Below, one piece after another: positions 26,677-35,949 of a stretch of 64,000 nt of DNA. A program made the translations under genes and the position numbers. Within the stretch, counting starts at the first letter, position 1. Each line of letters begins with the position of its first letter. The notes beneath the pieces are model-generated. The model had not been told where the DNA came from. It was given only the letters and a program-made list of their open reading frames with translations, and made no database searches. The DNA comes from Jaenimonas drosophilae (lineage: Eukaryota; Euglenozoa; Kinetoplastea; Trypanosomatida; Trypanosomatidae). The DNA is taken from contig JASAON010001629.1 in assembly GCA_030849065.1 (NCBI GenBank), forward strand, positions 1-64,000, read 5' to 3'.

Positions 26677-28458
26677 GCGAGCACGTACACCCCCACAGCA
26701 ACAGACACACAGACACGCAGACACAGACATAGAGATCACAAACATCCATCATCCTGTATCAGCTCTTCCCCCTCTAGTCTCTCCACCTAGGGAAGGACGG
26801 GGCAAAGAGGGGTGGCTGGACAACCTGCAGCACCGCTACGGCCTACCGCCTGTGCTCCGCATCCTCATTCCGGTGACCTACGCCGATGAATCCGCGTGTG
26901 TGTTTCTATCCCACGGCACTGTCACTGCCGTGTGCAATGCCCTACCTTTGCTTCACTATTCTCCGTTGTGGCAACACGAAATTCTCAGCGAAAGAAAACG
27001 CTCTATTGGGTTGGTTGGGCACACTTGACTTATATAAAAACAGCAGCACTATTTGGAGGTACGGACGCTTGGTGATGCATGGGGGAGTGGAGGACGGTGG
27101 GCTGAACGGCAATTCGATGAAGGCGATGGTGTTGCGGAGCAGCCGGGACAGGAATACTCTATGTGGCGAGAGGCAATGCATCTCAGCCAACGACCTATAT
27201 TTATTCCAAGCCCCCCCTCTCGTGTTCGCTCATGCGAGCCACCGGCGCCTGCCACCCCGCCATGACTTCCGTCTCCCCCATCATCTTCGCAACGTCTTCG
27301 CCTTCACCCCTGTTGAGAGCGATGGCGCCGCCTGCCTACCCTCTCCGACCTCTTCGGAGTCGTTTGATGTTTTTGCCATGTTTGCTTGTTTGTGTTACCC
27401 ATTTGCAAGCGAGCGAGCTGTGGACCATATTGATGTACACTACAACACAAGCTAGTTGTGTTCCCCCGCTTGCCCTCCAGTTTTTTTTTTTGCTTTTGGT
27501 CGATACCTACCGTGGTCGGGGAGAAAGCACCCACATGAAGAAAAGAACTGTTAACGGGCGTATGTGTGCAGGGTAGTGTCGCAACCAAATACACCAACAC
27601 AGACAACACTAACAACAGCAGGGGACAGTAGCATCAACCATCCACGGGAGTATACAGACGATGGAATGGGCTAGGGATTCTTCCTGCAGTGTTTGTGTTT
27701 GTAGTTACCTTGGTGCGGTGAAGTAGATGTTTCCATGTCCCATAACTTCGCTGTTGCGGCTGGCCGCCCCCACGCGTGCGCCACATCAGTTTTCTTTCCT
27801 CGAACTGTGTGTGGCGTTGTTTTTCTTAGTTCACCGAAGAGGGGAACACCTGCAGAGGCTACTCTCATCCCACTGTGCTCTCGATGTTGGCAGGGGTTGC
27901 GCGTTGTTTCCTTTTTTCTTCTCTGTTTTTTTCCATCCCCTACCCAACACAACCACACAAAAACAAACAAACAAACAACGAACAATGTTATCTCTATGAG
28001 AGAAATTGTGGATGTATGCCGCAGTGGGCAAAGAGAGAGAGAGAGAGAGCGCCGTTTCCGTAATCCATCGTGCAGCCACACACCTAGTGGAGAGTAGCAC
28101 GGACCACGCGTTTTTTTCATTCGTTGAAAGACCAAACTATGTGTACTAGCATTTGCGCAGGGGGTGTGATCGCCACCCTAACCTTATCATGTGCTCTACC
28201 TCTCTGCTGTGATGTTGCAACTGCTCACTCTCCTCCTCCTCCTCCTCTTCACCATAGCTTCTCTCCATCTTTCAGCTCTTCTCATTTCACCACGAATACG
28301 ATTAGGGGAGAAGCCCTCTTCATCTTCTGTTCTTTTGTTCTTTGTTGTTGCTGCCGTCGATAAGTTTATTCTAGGCGATTGCTGCCTGTTTGTTGGCCTA
28401 CAATCGAGTAGTGGAGCGGAGTTGTGGTGCGCCATCCTCTCTGTGTCGAACGCCAGCC
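26677..28458 (+). other. Longest plus-array intergenic region (1.8 kb)
   Basis: No convincing gene. The largest ATG frame (26886-27455, 189 residues) lacks protein-like composition. Low-complexity patches are a CA-rich stretch at 26699-26750, an AAAC repeat at 27958-27978 and a GA repeat at 28031-28050. Pyrimidine tracts at 28225-28252 and 28258-28272 precede AG at 28256-28257 and 28274-28275, likely PEX13 acceptors. A small or noncoding gene cannot be excluded. Confidence 0.45.
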
Positions 28459-29667
28459 ATGTATAGTATGGGTGGCCTGGGCTCCGGCATGTACGGTGGA
28501 GGGATGTACGGCGGAGGTCTTGGTGGGGGCATGTACGGAAGCAGCATGTACGGCGGTGGCCTCGGCGGAGGCATGTACGGTAGTGGGATGTACGGTGGTG
28601 GCCTTGGTGGAGGTATGTACGGTAGTGGGATGGGCGGGGGTATGTACGGAGGGGGTATGGGTAGCTCCATGTACGGAGGTGGACTGGGAAGCGGGGGGAT
28701 GCTGGGCGGAAACACCATGAACGGGATGGGATCACCAACCGGAGCCATGCCCGGCGCCCTTGGTGCCAACACCAATGGAAACACTAGTCTTCTGCCGGCT
28801 CCGCCAGATCAGGCCGCCGGGGCGTCGCCCATCAATCAGCTCACCACCACACTCCCGCCGCTCAATGAGACCCCAACCGAGCGCAGACGCCGTCTTCGTG
28901 GAGAGGAGCGGAAGGAGCGGCAACTCATTGAGCAGCAGCGGGAACAACGGCGGCAGGTGCGGATGCAGGCGCGGATGGAGATTGCTGGCCACTTAACCAA
29001 CGTGCTCGTCCAGACGCTGCGCTCCGCCGCGGAGCTCTTTTCTGTGTGTTTTGGCACCTACTACAGCATGAAGGCTGTGAGGGCATTTGCAACCCAGCAG
29101 GAGGAGGCAGCCATGCGGCGATTCCCTGGCCAACTCCTTCCTGGCCAGGCCCCTGCAACAGCAGCAGCTACCTCAACAGCTCTTGCTGCTGCAGATCCTG
29201 CCAAGCGCGGAAGTACGTGGAAGACGATGCTCCTCTTCGGTGGCTTCTTTGTACTGGCAGAGCTGCTCTATCGAATCATCCGCCGCTCAACCAGTGGAGG
29301 CCCCACCTCGGCCCGGTCGCGCCACCAACTCACCGACGCCGCTGCACGCCGCCGTGGAGAAGACGTGGAGGACCTCTCTGAGGCCTGGGAGGATGCCTCT
29401 GAGGAGTGGTCGTCCTCGGACATGGACCCTCAGGAACACCGCACCCGACGAACAGGCCAGCGCATGTATGTGGCCATGTACGACTATGAGTCCCCAGATC
29501 CTGATAACTTTCTCAGTTTCCGAGCTGGGGATGAGTTCTTTGTGCATGACTACGAACACGGTCAGTGGTGTGAGGCGACCGCAGTCCACGGCAGCGGCTC
29601 ATCTCATGAAATCCGTGGGGTTATCCCGAGCAACTACCTGCGGCTGGTGGAGAGCACCAAGCTCTAG
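28459..29667 (+). CDS. PEX13: Peroxin 13 (PEX13), glycosomal docking protein
   Basis: 402 residues from the ATG at 28459. Residues 1-90 are Met-Tyr-Gly-Gly repeats, the GY-rich N-terminus of kinetoplastid PEX13. A charged helix and two probable membrane segments follow (around 190-225 and 255-280). Residues about 336-402 are an SH3 domain with the A-M-Y-D-Y-E start and G-V-I-P-S-N-Y-L end. The last three residues are TKL, a PTS1-like signal; trypanosome PEX13 is likewise reported to end in such a tripeptide (established, from memory). PEX13 and PEX14 form the import pore of glycosomes, which house glycolysis in this group. The GY-rich segment is the type now thought to form a permeable meshwork. 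Confidence 0.9.
   Translation: MYSMGGLGSGMYGGGMYGGGLGGGMYGSSMYGGGLGGGMYGSGMYGGGLGGGMYGSGMGGGMYGGGMGSSMYGGGLGSGGMLGGNTMNGMGSPTGAMPGALGANTNGNTSLLPAPPDQAAGASPINQLTTTLPPLNETPTERRRRLRGEERKERQLIEQQREQRRQVRMQARMEIAGHLTNVLVQTLRSAAELFSVCFGTYYSMKAVRAFATQQEEAAMRRFPGQLLPGQAPATAAATSTALAAADPAKRGSTWKTMLLFGGFFVLAELLYRIIRRSTSGGPTSARSRHQLTDAAARRRGEDVEDLSEAWEDASEEWSSSDMDPQEHRTRRTGQRMYVAMYDYESPDPDNFLSFRAGDEFFVHDYEHGQWCEATAVHGSGSSHEIRGVIPSNYLRLVESTKL
28462..28710 (+). repeat. Degenerate coding repeat encoding MYGGG/GMYGS units
   Basis: About 15 copies of an ATGTACGG-containing unit, spaced 12-27 nt, at the 5' end of PEX13. Copy number probably varies between alleles or strains and could be collapsed in assemblies. 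Confidence 0.85.
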
Positions 29668-30090
29668 GCGATGCCCGCCACCTCGTCACCCTTCTGCTAG
29701 GTCATGAGGCTGATCCGCAACACCGAGCCGGATCGACACAACCCATGCGCTATTTATCGTTGAGCCTCAAAAAACATCCAACACACACACAACAACAAAA
29801 AAAGCAGATTGCACCACACATCTTCTCCGAGCTAATGCCTCCGTCTATCTTTTCTTCAATCCCAGCCACGCACGTGGGCCACGCCCGCCATCAAAATACA
29901 ACAAACAAACACACAAAAAAACGGCTGTGCCATGCTCTAAGCGGAAGAAACACGCATGAAGTACATGAGCGATAATCTGAGTGGATCGGTTCCCAGTCGG
30001 TGGAATTCTACACATGCTGACACGTGCTGCCCTTCTTTTCCCCCTTTTTCTGTTCTTCACACACACATTTTGTGTAGCCTTTGAGGAAAT
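29668..30090 (+). other. Intergenic region (0.42 kb)
   Basis: A/C-rich 3' UTR with CAA and ACA runs at 29775-29810 and 29897-29922. The pyrimidine tract at 30030-30059 ends in AG at 30076-30077, 13 nt before the uS5 ATG. Confidence 0.5.
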
Positions 30091-30885
30091 ATGGCTGATA
30101 ACGCACCTGCCAATGTGGCGGCCCCTCGCCCCGAGCGCGGCTTCGGCCGTGGCCGTGGAGGACGCGGTCGTGGCGGCCGCGGCCGTGGTGGCGCCAACGA
30201 GAAGGAGGAGTGGGTCCCCTGCACCAAGCTTGGCCGCCTCGTGAAGGAGCACAAGATCACCACCCTGGAGGAGATCTTCCTCTTCTCCATCCCCATCAAG
30301 GAGCACCAGATCGTGGACACCCTCATCCCTGAGGGCGAGCTCCGCGATGAGATGATGGCCATCTTCCCCGTGCAGAAGGCCACGTCTGCTGGTCAGCGCA
30401 CCCGCTTCAAGGCCTTCAACGTCGTGGGCGATGGCAACGGCCACATTGGTGTTGGTGCCCGTGTTGGTAAGGAAGTCACCCTGGCTCTCCGCGCCTCCAT
30501 GATCGCCGCCAAGCTCAACATTGTCCCCGTCCGCCGTGGCTACTGGGGTAACAAGATTGGTGAGCCCCACACCATCCCCATGAAGGTCACCGGCAAGTGC
30601 GGCTCCGTCGCTGTGCGCCTGGTCCCTGCCCCCCGTGGTACCGGCATCGTCGCTGCCCCCGTCCCCAAGAAGATTCTTGAGCTCGCTGGCGTCGAGGATG
30701 TGTACACCAGCTCCTGCGGCAAGACCCGCACCCGCGGTAACTTCATCATGGCCACCTTCTACGCCCTCCGCAAGACCTACGGATTCCTCACCCCCGATCT
30801 CTGGGCCGAGACTGAGGCCCAGCGTGAGCCCACGGATGAGCACTCCGAGTTCCTCGCTGCCGCGGAGAAGGTGGTGGTGGCGTAG
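30091..30885 (+). CDS. RPS2: Ribosomal protein uS5 (S2)
   Basis: 264 residues. An RG-rich N-terminal tail (16-34) precedes the S5 dsRNA-binding fold and C-terminal domain: G-Q-R-T-R-F-K-A-F near 101-109, [10 protein letters not shown] (113-122), R-R-G-Y-W-G near 150, [16 protein letters not shown] near 172, and R-T-R-G-N-F near 215. It belongs to the small-subunit decoding site region. Strong C/G-ending codons fit high expression. Confidence 0.97.
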   Translation: MADNAPANVAAPRPERGFGRGRGGRGRGGRGRGGANEKEEWVPCTKLGRLVKEHKITTLEEIFLFSIPIKEHQIVDTLIPEGELRDEMMAIFPVQKATSAGQRTRFKAFNVVGDGNGHIGVGARVGKEVTLALRASMIAAKLNIVPVRRGYWGNKIGEPHTIPMKVTGKCGSVAVRLVPAPRGTGIVAAPVPKKILELAGVEDVYTSSCGKTRTRGNFIMATFYALRKTYGFLTPDLWAETEAQREPTDEHSEFLAAAEKVVVA

Positions 30886-31121
30886 GCAATCAGCCTCCTC
30901 ATCAAGACACTTCTTTTCCTTTGATCCATAAGAAAAACGTACTATTGCTTGCCTCTACCTGCATGGGCAGACGCTTGCGTTGAGCTCGTAACGCAGAGCA
31001 CCACGATGACGAGTGAATGCATCCTCCTTCTTGTGCCTTTCTTCTCTCTTCGATGCAACAGCACTCACTCTAGTTATTCCCCTCTATATACGTATTGACC
31101 ACACGTACACACCCGCACCTA

Positions 31122-32273
31122 ATGGCCCTCGAGGACAAGAAGAGGCACGAGAGGAAGCCCATCAACAAGGACAGCAACACCAAGGACGGCAAGGACAACA
31201 AGGAGCATGCCAACGGCAAGGATCATGGACCCTCCAAAGCCCGTGTAGAGCAGCAGCCTCGCCGCTCCCGTGCGGAGCGTGACAACTCGCAGGAGGAGAG
31301 CACCAAGGCCTCCAAGCCTCAGCAGCACCGCCCCGCCCACCACACCAAGCCCAAGGAGGAGGTGCCTGCCGTATCTAGGCCCGTTGTCCACCAAAAGAAG
31401 GAGATGACGGTGGCCCCCACATGGTCCAAGGGTGGAAGCGGCCCCTCCTTCGCTGACATGGTTCGCCAGCGTCAATGGAACGCCGCCGAGGCATCCGCCG
31501 CCGCCGCCGCAGCCCCGGCTGCTGCATCTGTCACCCCCCCAGCCGCCGCCACCCCTCCTCCAGAGAAGGTGGTGAAGCCAGCACCTGCGGCTGCTGTGGA
31601 GCATCCTGCTGAGAAGCGTGTTGTAGCTGCCGCACCCGCTCCCGCCGCCGCTGCCGCCCCCGCCGCTGCCGCTCCCGTAGCTGAGCCTCCACATCAGGAG
31701 GAGGTAGTGCCCGAAGCGCCTCGCCAGACTGTCGCGTCCTTTGACATCCTCAGCCCGCCAGCTCCCTACCACGTTCTCGAGGTGGAACGTGTGGCCGATG
31801 TGAAACTCCCCGTGACCCTGCTCAAGTACAGCGGCGTGCCTGTGGAGTGCACCTTCTCCGCTCAGGCCGGGAAGCCCCCGACCCCACCTGTGCAGGTGAC
31901 GCAGCCCGTAGCGACCGTCTACCGCCAAGAGACGGCGAACCTGGCAAATCGGCAATGGCCCACCACTGGTGCGGAGCCGCGTCTGGCGATGCACAACCAG
32001 TGGTCCTCCGCCGTGGGGGGCCAAGGCCTCGACCCCATTTACTGGTCGAATCAGACCTCGGAGCGCGCGCAACCCACTCGCTACCACCAGCCCCAGATGC
32101 AGTACAGCTCCTACGCACCACCCCAGGCAGCTCAGCAGCAGCATCGTACTCAAGCATACTTCGCACGACCGCGCAACCCCGACTTCAAGCAGCAGGATGC
32201 GTTCTCACAGGTGGCGCCTGGCGCAGCGGCCTTCAACCGCCCCCCCACGGTCAACAGCGGAGGCATGTGGTAG
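31122..32273 (+). CDS. Low-complexity Lys/Ala/Pro/Gln-rich protein, unknown function
   Basis: 383 residues from the ATG at 31122; the longer frame starts with TTG. A Lys/Asp/Glu/Arg-rich N-terminus (1-85) is followed by a conserved-looking T-W-S-K-G-G-S-G-P-S-F-A-D-M-V motif near 98-112. Next come long Ala/Pro stretches (about 125-200), a short ordered-looking block F-D-I-L-S-P-P-A-P-Y near 215, and a Gln/Tyr/Asn-rich tail ending G-G-M-W. No domain is recognised. The composition resembles kinetoplastid mRNA-binding or RNP-granule proteins (inference only). The AG acceptor at 31060-31061 follows a clear pyrimidine tract. Confidence 0.75.
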   Translation: MALEDKKRHERKPINKDSNTKDGKDNKEHANGKDHGPSKARVEQQPRRSRAERDNSQEESTKASKPQQHRPAHHTKPKEEVPAVSRPVVHQKKEMTVAPTWSKGGSGPSFADMVRQRQWNAAEASAAAAAAPAAASVTPPAAATPPPEKVVKPAPAAAVEHPAEKRVVAAAPAPAAAAAPAAAAPVAEPPHQEEVVPEAPRQTVASFDILSPPAPYHVLEVERVADVKLPVTLLKYSGVPVECTFSAQAGKPPTPPVQVTQPVATVYRQETANLANRQWPTTGAEPRLAMHNQWSSAVGGQGLDPIYWSNQTSERAQPTRYHQPQMQYSSYAPPQAAQQQHRTQAYFARPRNPDFKQQDAFSQVAPGAAAFNRPPTVNSGGMW

Positions 32274-32739
32274 GCAGGTACGGGGAAGACCTTATAAAGA
32301 TCCCCCACCCACCCACTCAGCCACCCATTTGCGGGAGTGGGTGGATCTAAAGATGGTAATAATCCTTCGAGGCAATATTGTTTTTGGTGGTTGTCAACAC
32401 GGCAGTGCGCGTGTGAAGATCCATAGAAAGAGGGAGCCATCGCCTTTTTTTTATACCTTTATTTCTTTTATCATCTTTTTTTCGCCGCGTGTGTGGAGTT
32501 GTGCCCTCAAGAGGCTCCACACACAAGGGCAAGAACAACAACTGCGTTGATTGGCTGTGCTCATCCATTCACTTTCCCACAAGAAATATCTTTGTTCACT
32601 GTTGCGTAATATTATTGTTATTTGCCGTCCCTCTACCTCGATCTCCTTTCCACATACACACGCACACGCAGCGCTTGAGCTTCTTGCATTAGTACTTCGA
32701 TTTCATTTACAAGTTCCCGCCAGAAGTAGCAAAGAGGGG
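32274..32739 (+). other. Intergenic region (0.47 kb)
   Basis: UTRs. The tract at 32609-32651 and AG at 32670-32671 give a 68-nt 5' UTR for the SNARE gene. The longer open frame running through this tract from TTG at 32551 is not coding. Confidence 0.5.
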
Positions 32740-33705
32740 ATGGCGGACTACATCCCCAGTTCCGATGGCCTGATGAGGTCAACTCTGCGAGACACCATCA
32801 AACGACTGCGTCGCATCCGTGTGAAGGCCGGCCGTGAGGACGAGGAGGCAGAGGCAGAAAGCACTGGAGACCCTTTTCAGGACGAACTACGCGTTCTCAT
32901 CACGCTCATATCGCAAACCAAGGTGAGCATCGACGAGCGAAATGAAGGCTGCACCGAAAACGGGCAGGATCGCCTGGCGGTCGAGCAGTCGCATGAAATT
33001 CGTAAACAAATCCACGAGTTGGACGCCATCCTCGGGGAGTTGCGGAAGTTGCTGGATGATTCTCAGCAACGGTTTGACAAGGAGAGCGCAAAGAAGAAGC
33101 CCACTGAACGCAAATTGGAGCTTCTCCGTCGGGAACTGGAGGAGAGACGGGTACAGTATGAAGAATCTGTACGTAGTGTGGATGCTATCAAGGCGAAGGA
33201 TCTCCAATCAACGACACGGCCCTCAGGAGATGCTATCGGTCCAGCGGATGGCAATCTAGGTAAGAAGTCACAGCTCCGTGCTCAACTAAAAGATCTGCTA
33301 CGGCCAGCTGAAGGTGGTGGTCGCGAGGGAAGTGCAATGAAGTACGTGGACGACACCGTTGGCGGAGGCCGCCTTGAGGACCAGGAGGAAACGAAGCAGG
33401 AGATGCATACCATTGCTGCCAACAATGCCCAGATAGACGCTGGATTGGATCGGCTGCGGGAAGGAGTGCACAGGTTGCACAACATTGCCAATGAGATCAA
33501 TACCGAGCTTGACGCACACAACACGCTGTTTGAGAAGACGGAGGTGACCATAGACAAGCAGAACCAACAGCTGCGCACCATTAATCGGAGTATTTCCCGA
33601 TACATGCGGCAGACCAAACCGCTGAACTGCTTTCTCAATATTTGCTGTGTGGTGCTGATCATCGCGCTCATTGGTCTGTTTCTTCTACAATTCAAGGTGA
33701 TTTGA
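32740..33705 (+). CDS. Qc-type SNARE, tail-anchored
   Basis: 321 residues from the ATG at 32740. An N-terminal helical region with predicted coiled coils (about 45-150) precedes a SNARE motif at about 222-285 with heptad hydrophobics (I-D-A-G-L-D-R-L, V-H-R-L-H-N-I-A-N-E-I-N-T-E-L-D). A C-terminal membrane anchor lies at about 296-318. The layout resembles plant SYP7 and NPSN-type or syntaxin-6/8-like Q-SNAREs. Aligned by eye with the Qc consensus NEL/IDxQN, the central zero-layer Gln is His260 (L-D-A-H-N). It acts in vesicle fusion; which compartment cannot be told. Confidence 0.8.
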   Translation: MADYIPSSDGLMRSTLRDTIKRLRRIRVKAGREDEEAEAESTGDPFQDELRVLITLISQTKVSIDERNEGCTENGQDRLAVEQSHEIRKQIHELDAILGELRKLLDDSQQRFDKESAKKKPTERKLELLRRELEERRVQYEESVRSVDAIKAKDLQSTTRPSGDAIGPADGNLGKKSQLRAQLKDLLRPAEGGGREGSAMKYVDDTVGGGRLEDQEETKQEMHTIAANNAQIDAGLDRLREGVHRLHNIANEINTELDAHNTLFEKTEVTIDKQNQQLRTINRSISRYMRQTKPLNCFLNICCVVLIIALIGLFLLQFKVI

Positions 33706-33887
33706 TTGATTGACGTGTTGGTGTGTACACTACTGCTGAATGCGCTTTTGCTGGCACAGGCAGATATTTCTCCCTAGTCCTTGCTGTCCTGGCGAACTGT
33801 GTGCACACGTGCATCGATGCGTGGTGTGACTCTCTTTCTCTTCCCTACCTCGTTTGCCTGCTCTGTGAAAAGATTTAGTGAACGACG

Positions 33888-34397
33888 ATGTCACTTATTC
33901 AGGATATCGTTCGCCGCATCTTTGCTGGCCGCGAACTCCCGCAAAACGGTTCCCGAGAGCAAACCGACACCTTCTTTGAGGAGAACTTCCCCAAGTGGAT
34001 CACTGAGTTCGAGGAAGGCGGGTTCCTTGAAAAGACCAAATTGGAGCCCATTCGCAGTGAGGTGGATTTTCTCGATAAGCTCCAAGAGCACAAGGACGAT
34101 TTGTTGGTCATCAAGTTCTGGAAGCATGGATGCATTCCCTGCCTATCTATCGCCGAGACGTACAAGGCTGCGGAGGAGCGCTGCAACACAGAGGGAAAGC
34201 GCGTGCATTGGTTCAGTGTCGATACCAAGGCGCTTAGCACCAGGCAGCTGGTTGAGTACCAAATCATCGCCGGCACGCCAACGCTTCAGACCTTCACGGG
34301 ATGCAAGCAGGTCGGGGAGGAGATCCGGGCAACCAACATGGAAGAGCTGATGAGAGAGATTTACGGCCGATTGCCGTCGGGGGGCGCCTCCGCTTAA
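33888..34397 (+). CDS. Thioredoxin-fold protein with CIPC active site
   Basis: 169 residues. Residues about 55-160 form a thioredoxin domain: L-L-V-I-K-F-W (72-78), active site C82-I-P-C85 in H-G-C-I-P-C, V-H-W-F-S-V-D near 106-112, and the cis-Pro motif G-T-P-T (129-132). The usual Trp before the first Cys is replaced (H-G-C). The N-terminal 55 residues are an extension not found in classical thioredoxin. It could be a mitochondrial or cytosolic thioredoxin-like oxidoreductase. It is the last gene of the plus array. A tract at 33829-33865 with AG at 33871-33872 or 33877-33878 supports the start. Confidence 0.82.
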   Translation: MSLIQDIVRRIFAGRELPQNGSREQTDTFFEENFPKWITEFEEGGFLEKTKLEPIRSEVDFLDKLQEHKDDLLVIKFWKHGCIPCLSIAETYKAAEERCNTEGKRVHWFSVDTKALSTRQLVEYQIIAGTPTLQTFTGCKQVGEEIRATNMEELMREIYGRLPSGGASA

Positions 34398-34682
34398 CTG
34401 CGAAGAGGGAAACGAACTGTCAGCCAGCGGGCTTGCCGGGGGGCTTCTTGGTTGTGAAATGCCAATTTGATCACGCCAAAATCAACACCCCCCTTTCTTT
34501 TAAGCCGGGCTTCAGCCCCCCGGTCCAATGGGCGGCCCCGCACGTGCTGTGTGTGGGGTGGGCTAGGCTCCAAGCTCCGATTTCTCAAGGGGGGGGGGGG
34601 GGGGGGGGGGGTGGGTGTTCCATTTGGGGGTCATGGCTGCCGTTGCTGGCATGGGGGTTGGGGTGGGCGGTTGTCGCTCGGA
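34398..34682. terminator. Convergent strand-switch region (probable Pol II termination zone)
   Basis: The plus array ends at 34397 and the minus array ends at 34683, so the two converge here with 285 bp between stop codons. In kinetoplastids such regions are transcription termination sites, often marked by base J and histone variants (established; marks are not visible in sequence). It holds a 23-nt G run (34589-34611) and other G/C runs. A contig join cannot be excluded. Confidence 0.65.
34589..34611 (+). repeat. Poly(dG) tract of 23 nt
   Basis: Uninterrupted G run, followed by more G-rich sequence to 34680. It could fold into a G-quadruplex on the plus strand. Length is uncertain, since homopolymers are error-prone. 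Confidence 0.85.
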
Positions 34683-35768
34683 TTAGGTGGTGGGTTGCGT
34701 CAGGGTTTCCTTCAGCATGCGGTATGCCTCCCTTCCGGTGCGGATGGCCAGCCGATTCTCGACCCACGCAGGCAGCCGTGCGGCGAGGCCGATGTCGCTG
34801 GCAGAAGTCATGATTACCAGCACGCCGGGTGAAGTGGCCGGGATGGTGGATGACTCCTTCAGCAGATCGTACAGGATCTTCGTTGATGAGTGGTGAATGA
34901 GGCTGCCGCTGGTGGCCAAGGCGTCCCAGCGCTCCGCGTTGCCGCAGAGCTGTCGCGGAGCATCAGCAATGGGGATGATGACGTGGTGTTGATAGTGAAT
35001 ATCAACATCCACCACGCCCGACTTTCCGCGGTACGTTGCCAGCTTGGCTCCTATATTGGGGCATCTGGAGCACTGGGAGGAGGCAACTGCCGGAGATCCG
35101 TTGAAGAGGAAGTCGTACATGCACTGCTCCGGCCTGATGAAGCTTTTGGTGATGACCCGCTGATAGGCAAAAAGACGATCTGCCAGACCAAAGCGCCGGA
35201 AGGTTGTGTTCCCCACTGCGTGGCAGAAGAATCCGTTGTCAACCACAGAGAGCGAGGCATCTGGGCTGAAGGAGCACACATCGCCCTGGCAGTGACGCTT
35301 TCTCTGCGCCACTGCTTCAATTGGTCGGAGAAGGCTAGAATTCACCGGAAGCACCTCCTCCTCCAGCTCGGACAGCTTCGCAAAGTGGCGGTAGTTCTTG
35401 TCCCATTGGAGGCGCTTGACAACATCCGCCATGCTAGAACACACCTGATCGGCGGTGACGTTGGGCATGTAGGCGATGCAGCGCATCAGCGGAACAGGGT
35501 TGCCGCTCTCGGTGGTGTAGTCTGACTCCGCTCGCATGACTTGCAGAGATGCTGCATTGCCCTGGACACCGGTGGCGGAGAAGTCGCTGTATATGGTCTT
35601 CCATCGGACGTGCTCATCGAGGTAGGCCATGCATCTCTGTGATTGGTCTTGGGGGTGGTCGGGCGAGTCAAGAACGGGTGCCTCACACCGAACGGCCCGC
35701 CGCGGACTCATCGCCACGGCAGCAGCTGCTGTGACTAGTGCCCCAGTCAACCCCCTGAGAGCGGTCAT
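34683..35768 (-). CDS. START-domain lipid-binding protein (first of two)
   Basis: 361 residues from the ATG at 35768. An upstream in-frame ATG (35870) would add 34 residues including a very hydrophobic F/L/V stretch. That stretch is encoded by the pyrimidine tract (minus strand, about 35785-35830) that ends in AG at 35781-35782, so it is probably not translated. An Ala-rich segment after the chosen start (13-20) could be a short targeting sequence. Residues about 45-300 show the START pattern: W-K-T-I-Y, G-N-P-V-P-L-M-R-C, M-A-D-V-V-K-R-L-Q-W-D-K-N-Y, and later I-I-P-I-A-D-A-P. START domains bind single lipids or sterols. A second START gene lies at 51201-52286, not adjacent and not near-identical. 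Confidence 0.72.
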   Translation of the reverse strand: MTALRGLTGALVTAAAAVAMSPRRAVRCEAPVLDSPDHPQDQSQRCMAYLDEHVRWKTIYSDFSATGVQGNAASLQVMRAESDYTTESGNPVPLMRCIAYMPNVTADQVCSSMADVVKRLQWDKNYRHFAKLSELEEEVLPVNSSLLRPIEAVAQRKRHCQGDVCSFSPDASLSVVDNGFFCHAVGNTTFRRFGLADRLFAYQRVITKSFIRPEQCMYDFLFNGSPAVASSQCSRCPNIGAKLATYRGKSGVVDVDIHYQHHVIIPIADAPRQLCGNAERWDALATSGSLIHHSSTKILYDLLKESSTIPATSPGVLVIMTSASDIGLAARLPAWVENRLAIRTGREAYRMLKETLTQPTT

Positions 35769-35780
35769 GTGAGAAAGTGG

Positions 35781-35782
35781 CT
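35781..35782 (-). promoter_or_regulatory. Spliced-leader acceptor deciding the START-protein start
   Basis: On the minus strand a roughly 45-nt T/C-rich tract ends in AG here, 12 nt before the ATG at 35768. It lies downstream of the first in-frame ATG (35870), which would be removed by trans-splicing. Confidence 0.65.
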
Positions 35783-35949
35783 CAAAGAAAACAACAAACA
35801 ATAACAACAAGAAGAACAAGAGGAATGAAGCACATTTCAATGAGGAGACAGTACCGCCAAGGTTGCTCATCCATCTACATGACGGAGAACCAACAATGAT
35901 CTTTTGTTTGTGTTATCAAAGAAGAAAACATGTCTGTTCTGCTACACAC

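Noticed and set aside
26886..27455. Plus-strand ATG frame of 189 residues between the J protein and PEX13
   Set aside because: Composition looks random, no motif, and low-complexity UTR repeats lie around it; a gene cannot be excluded but is not supported.
28031..28050. GA dinucleotide run as possible regulatory element
   Set aside because: Simple repeats of this type are common in kinetoplastid UTRs; no further evidence.
29845..30843. Minus 332-residue frame opposite ribosomal uS5
   Set aside because: Antisense shadow caused by strong codon bias in the ribosomal gene.
32551..32739. N-terminal 63-residue extension of the SNARE frame
   Set aside because: Begins with TTG and crosses the pyrimidine tract and acceptor; translated UTR.
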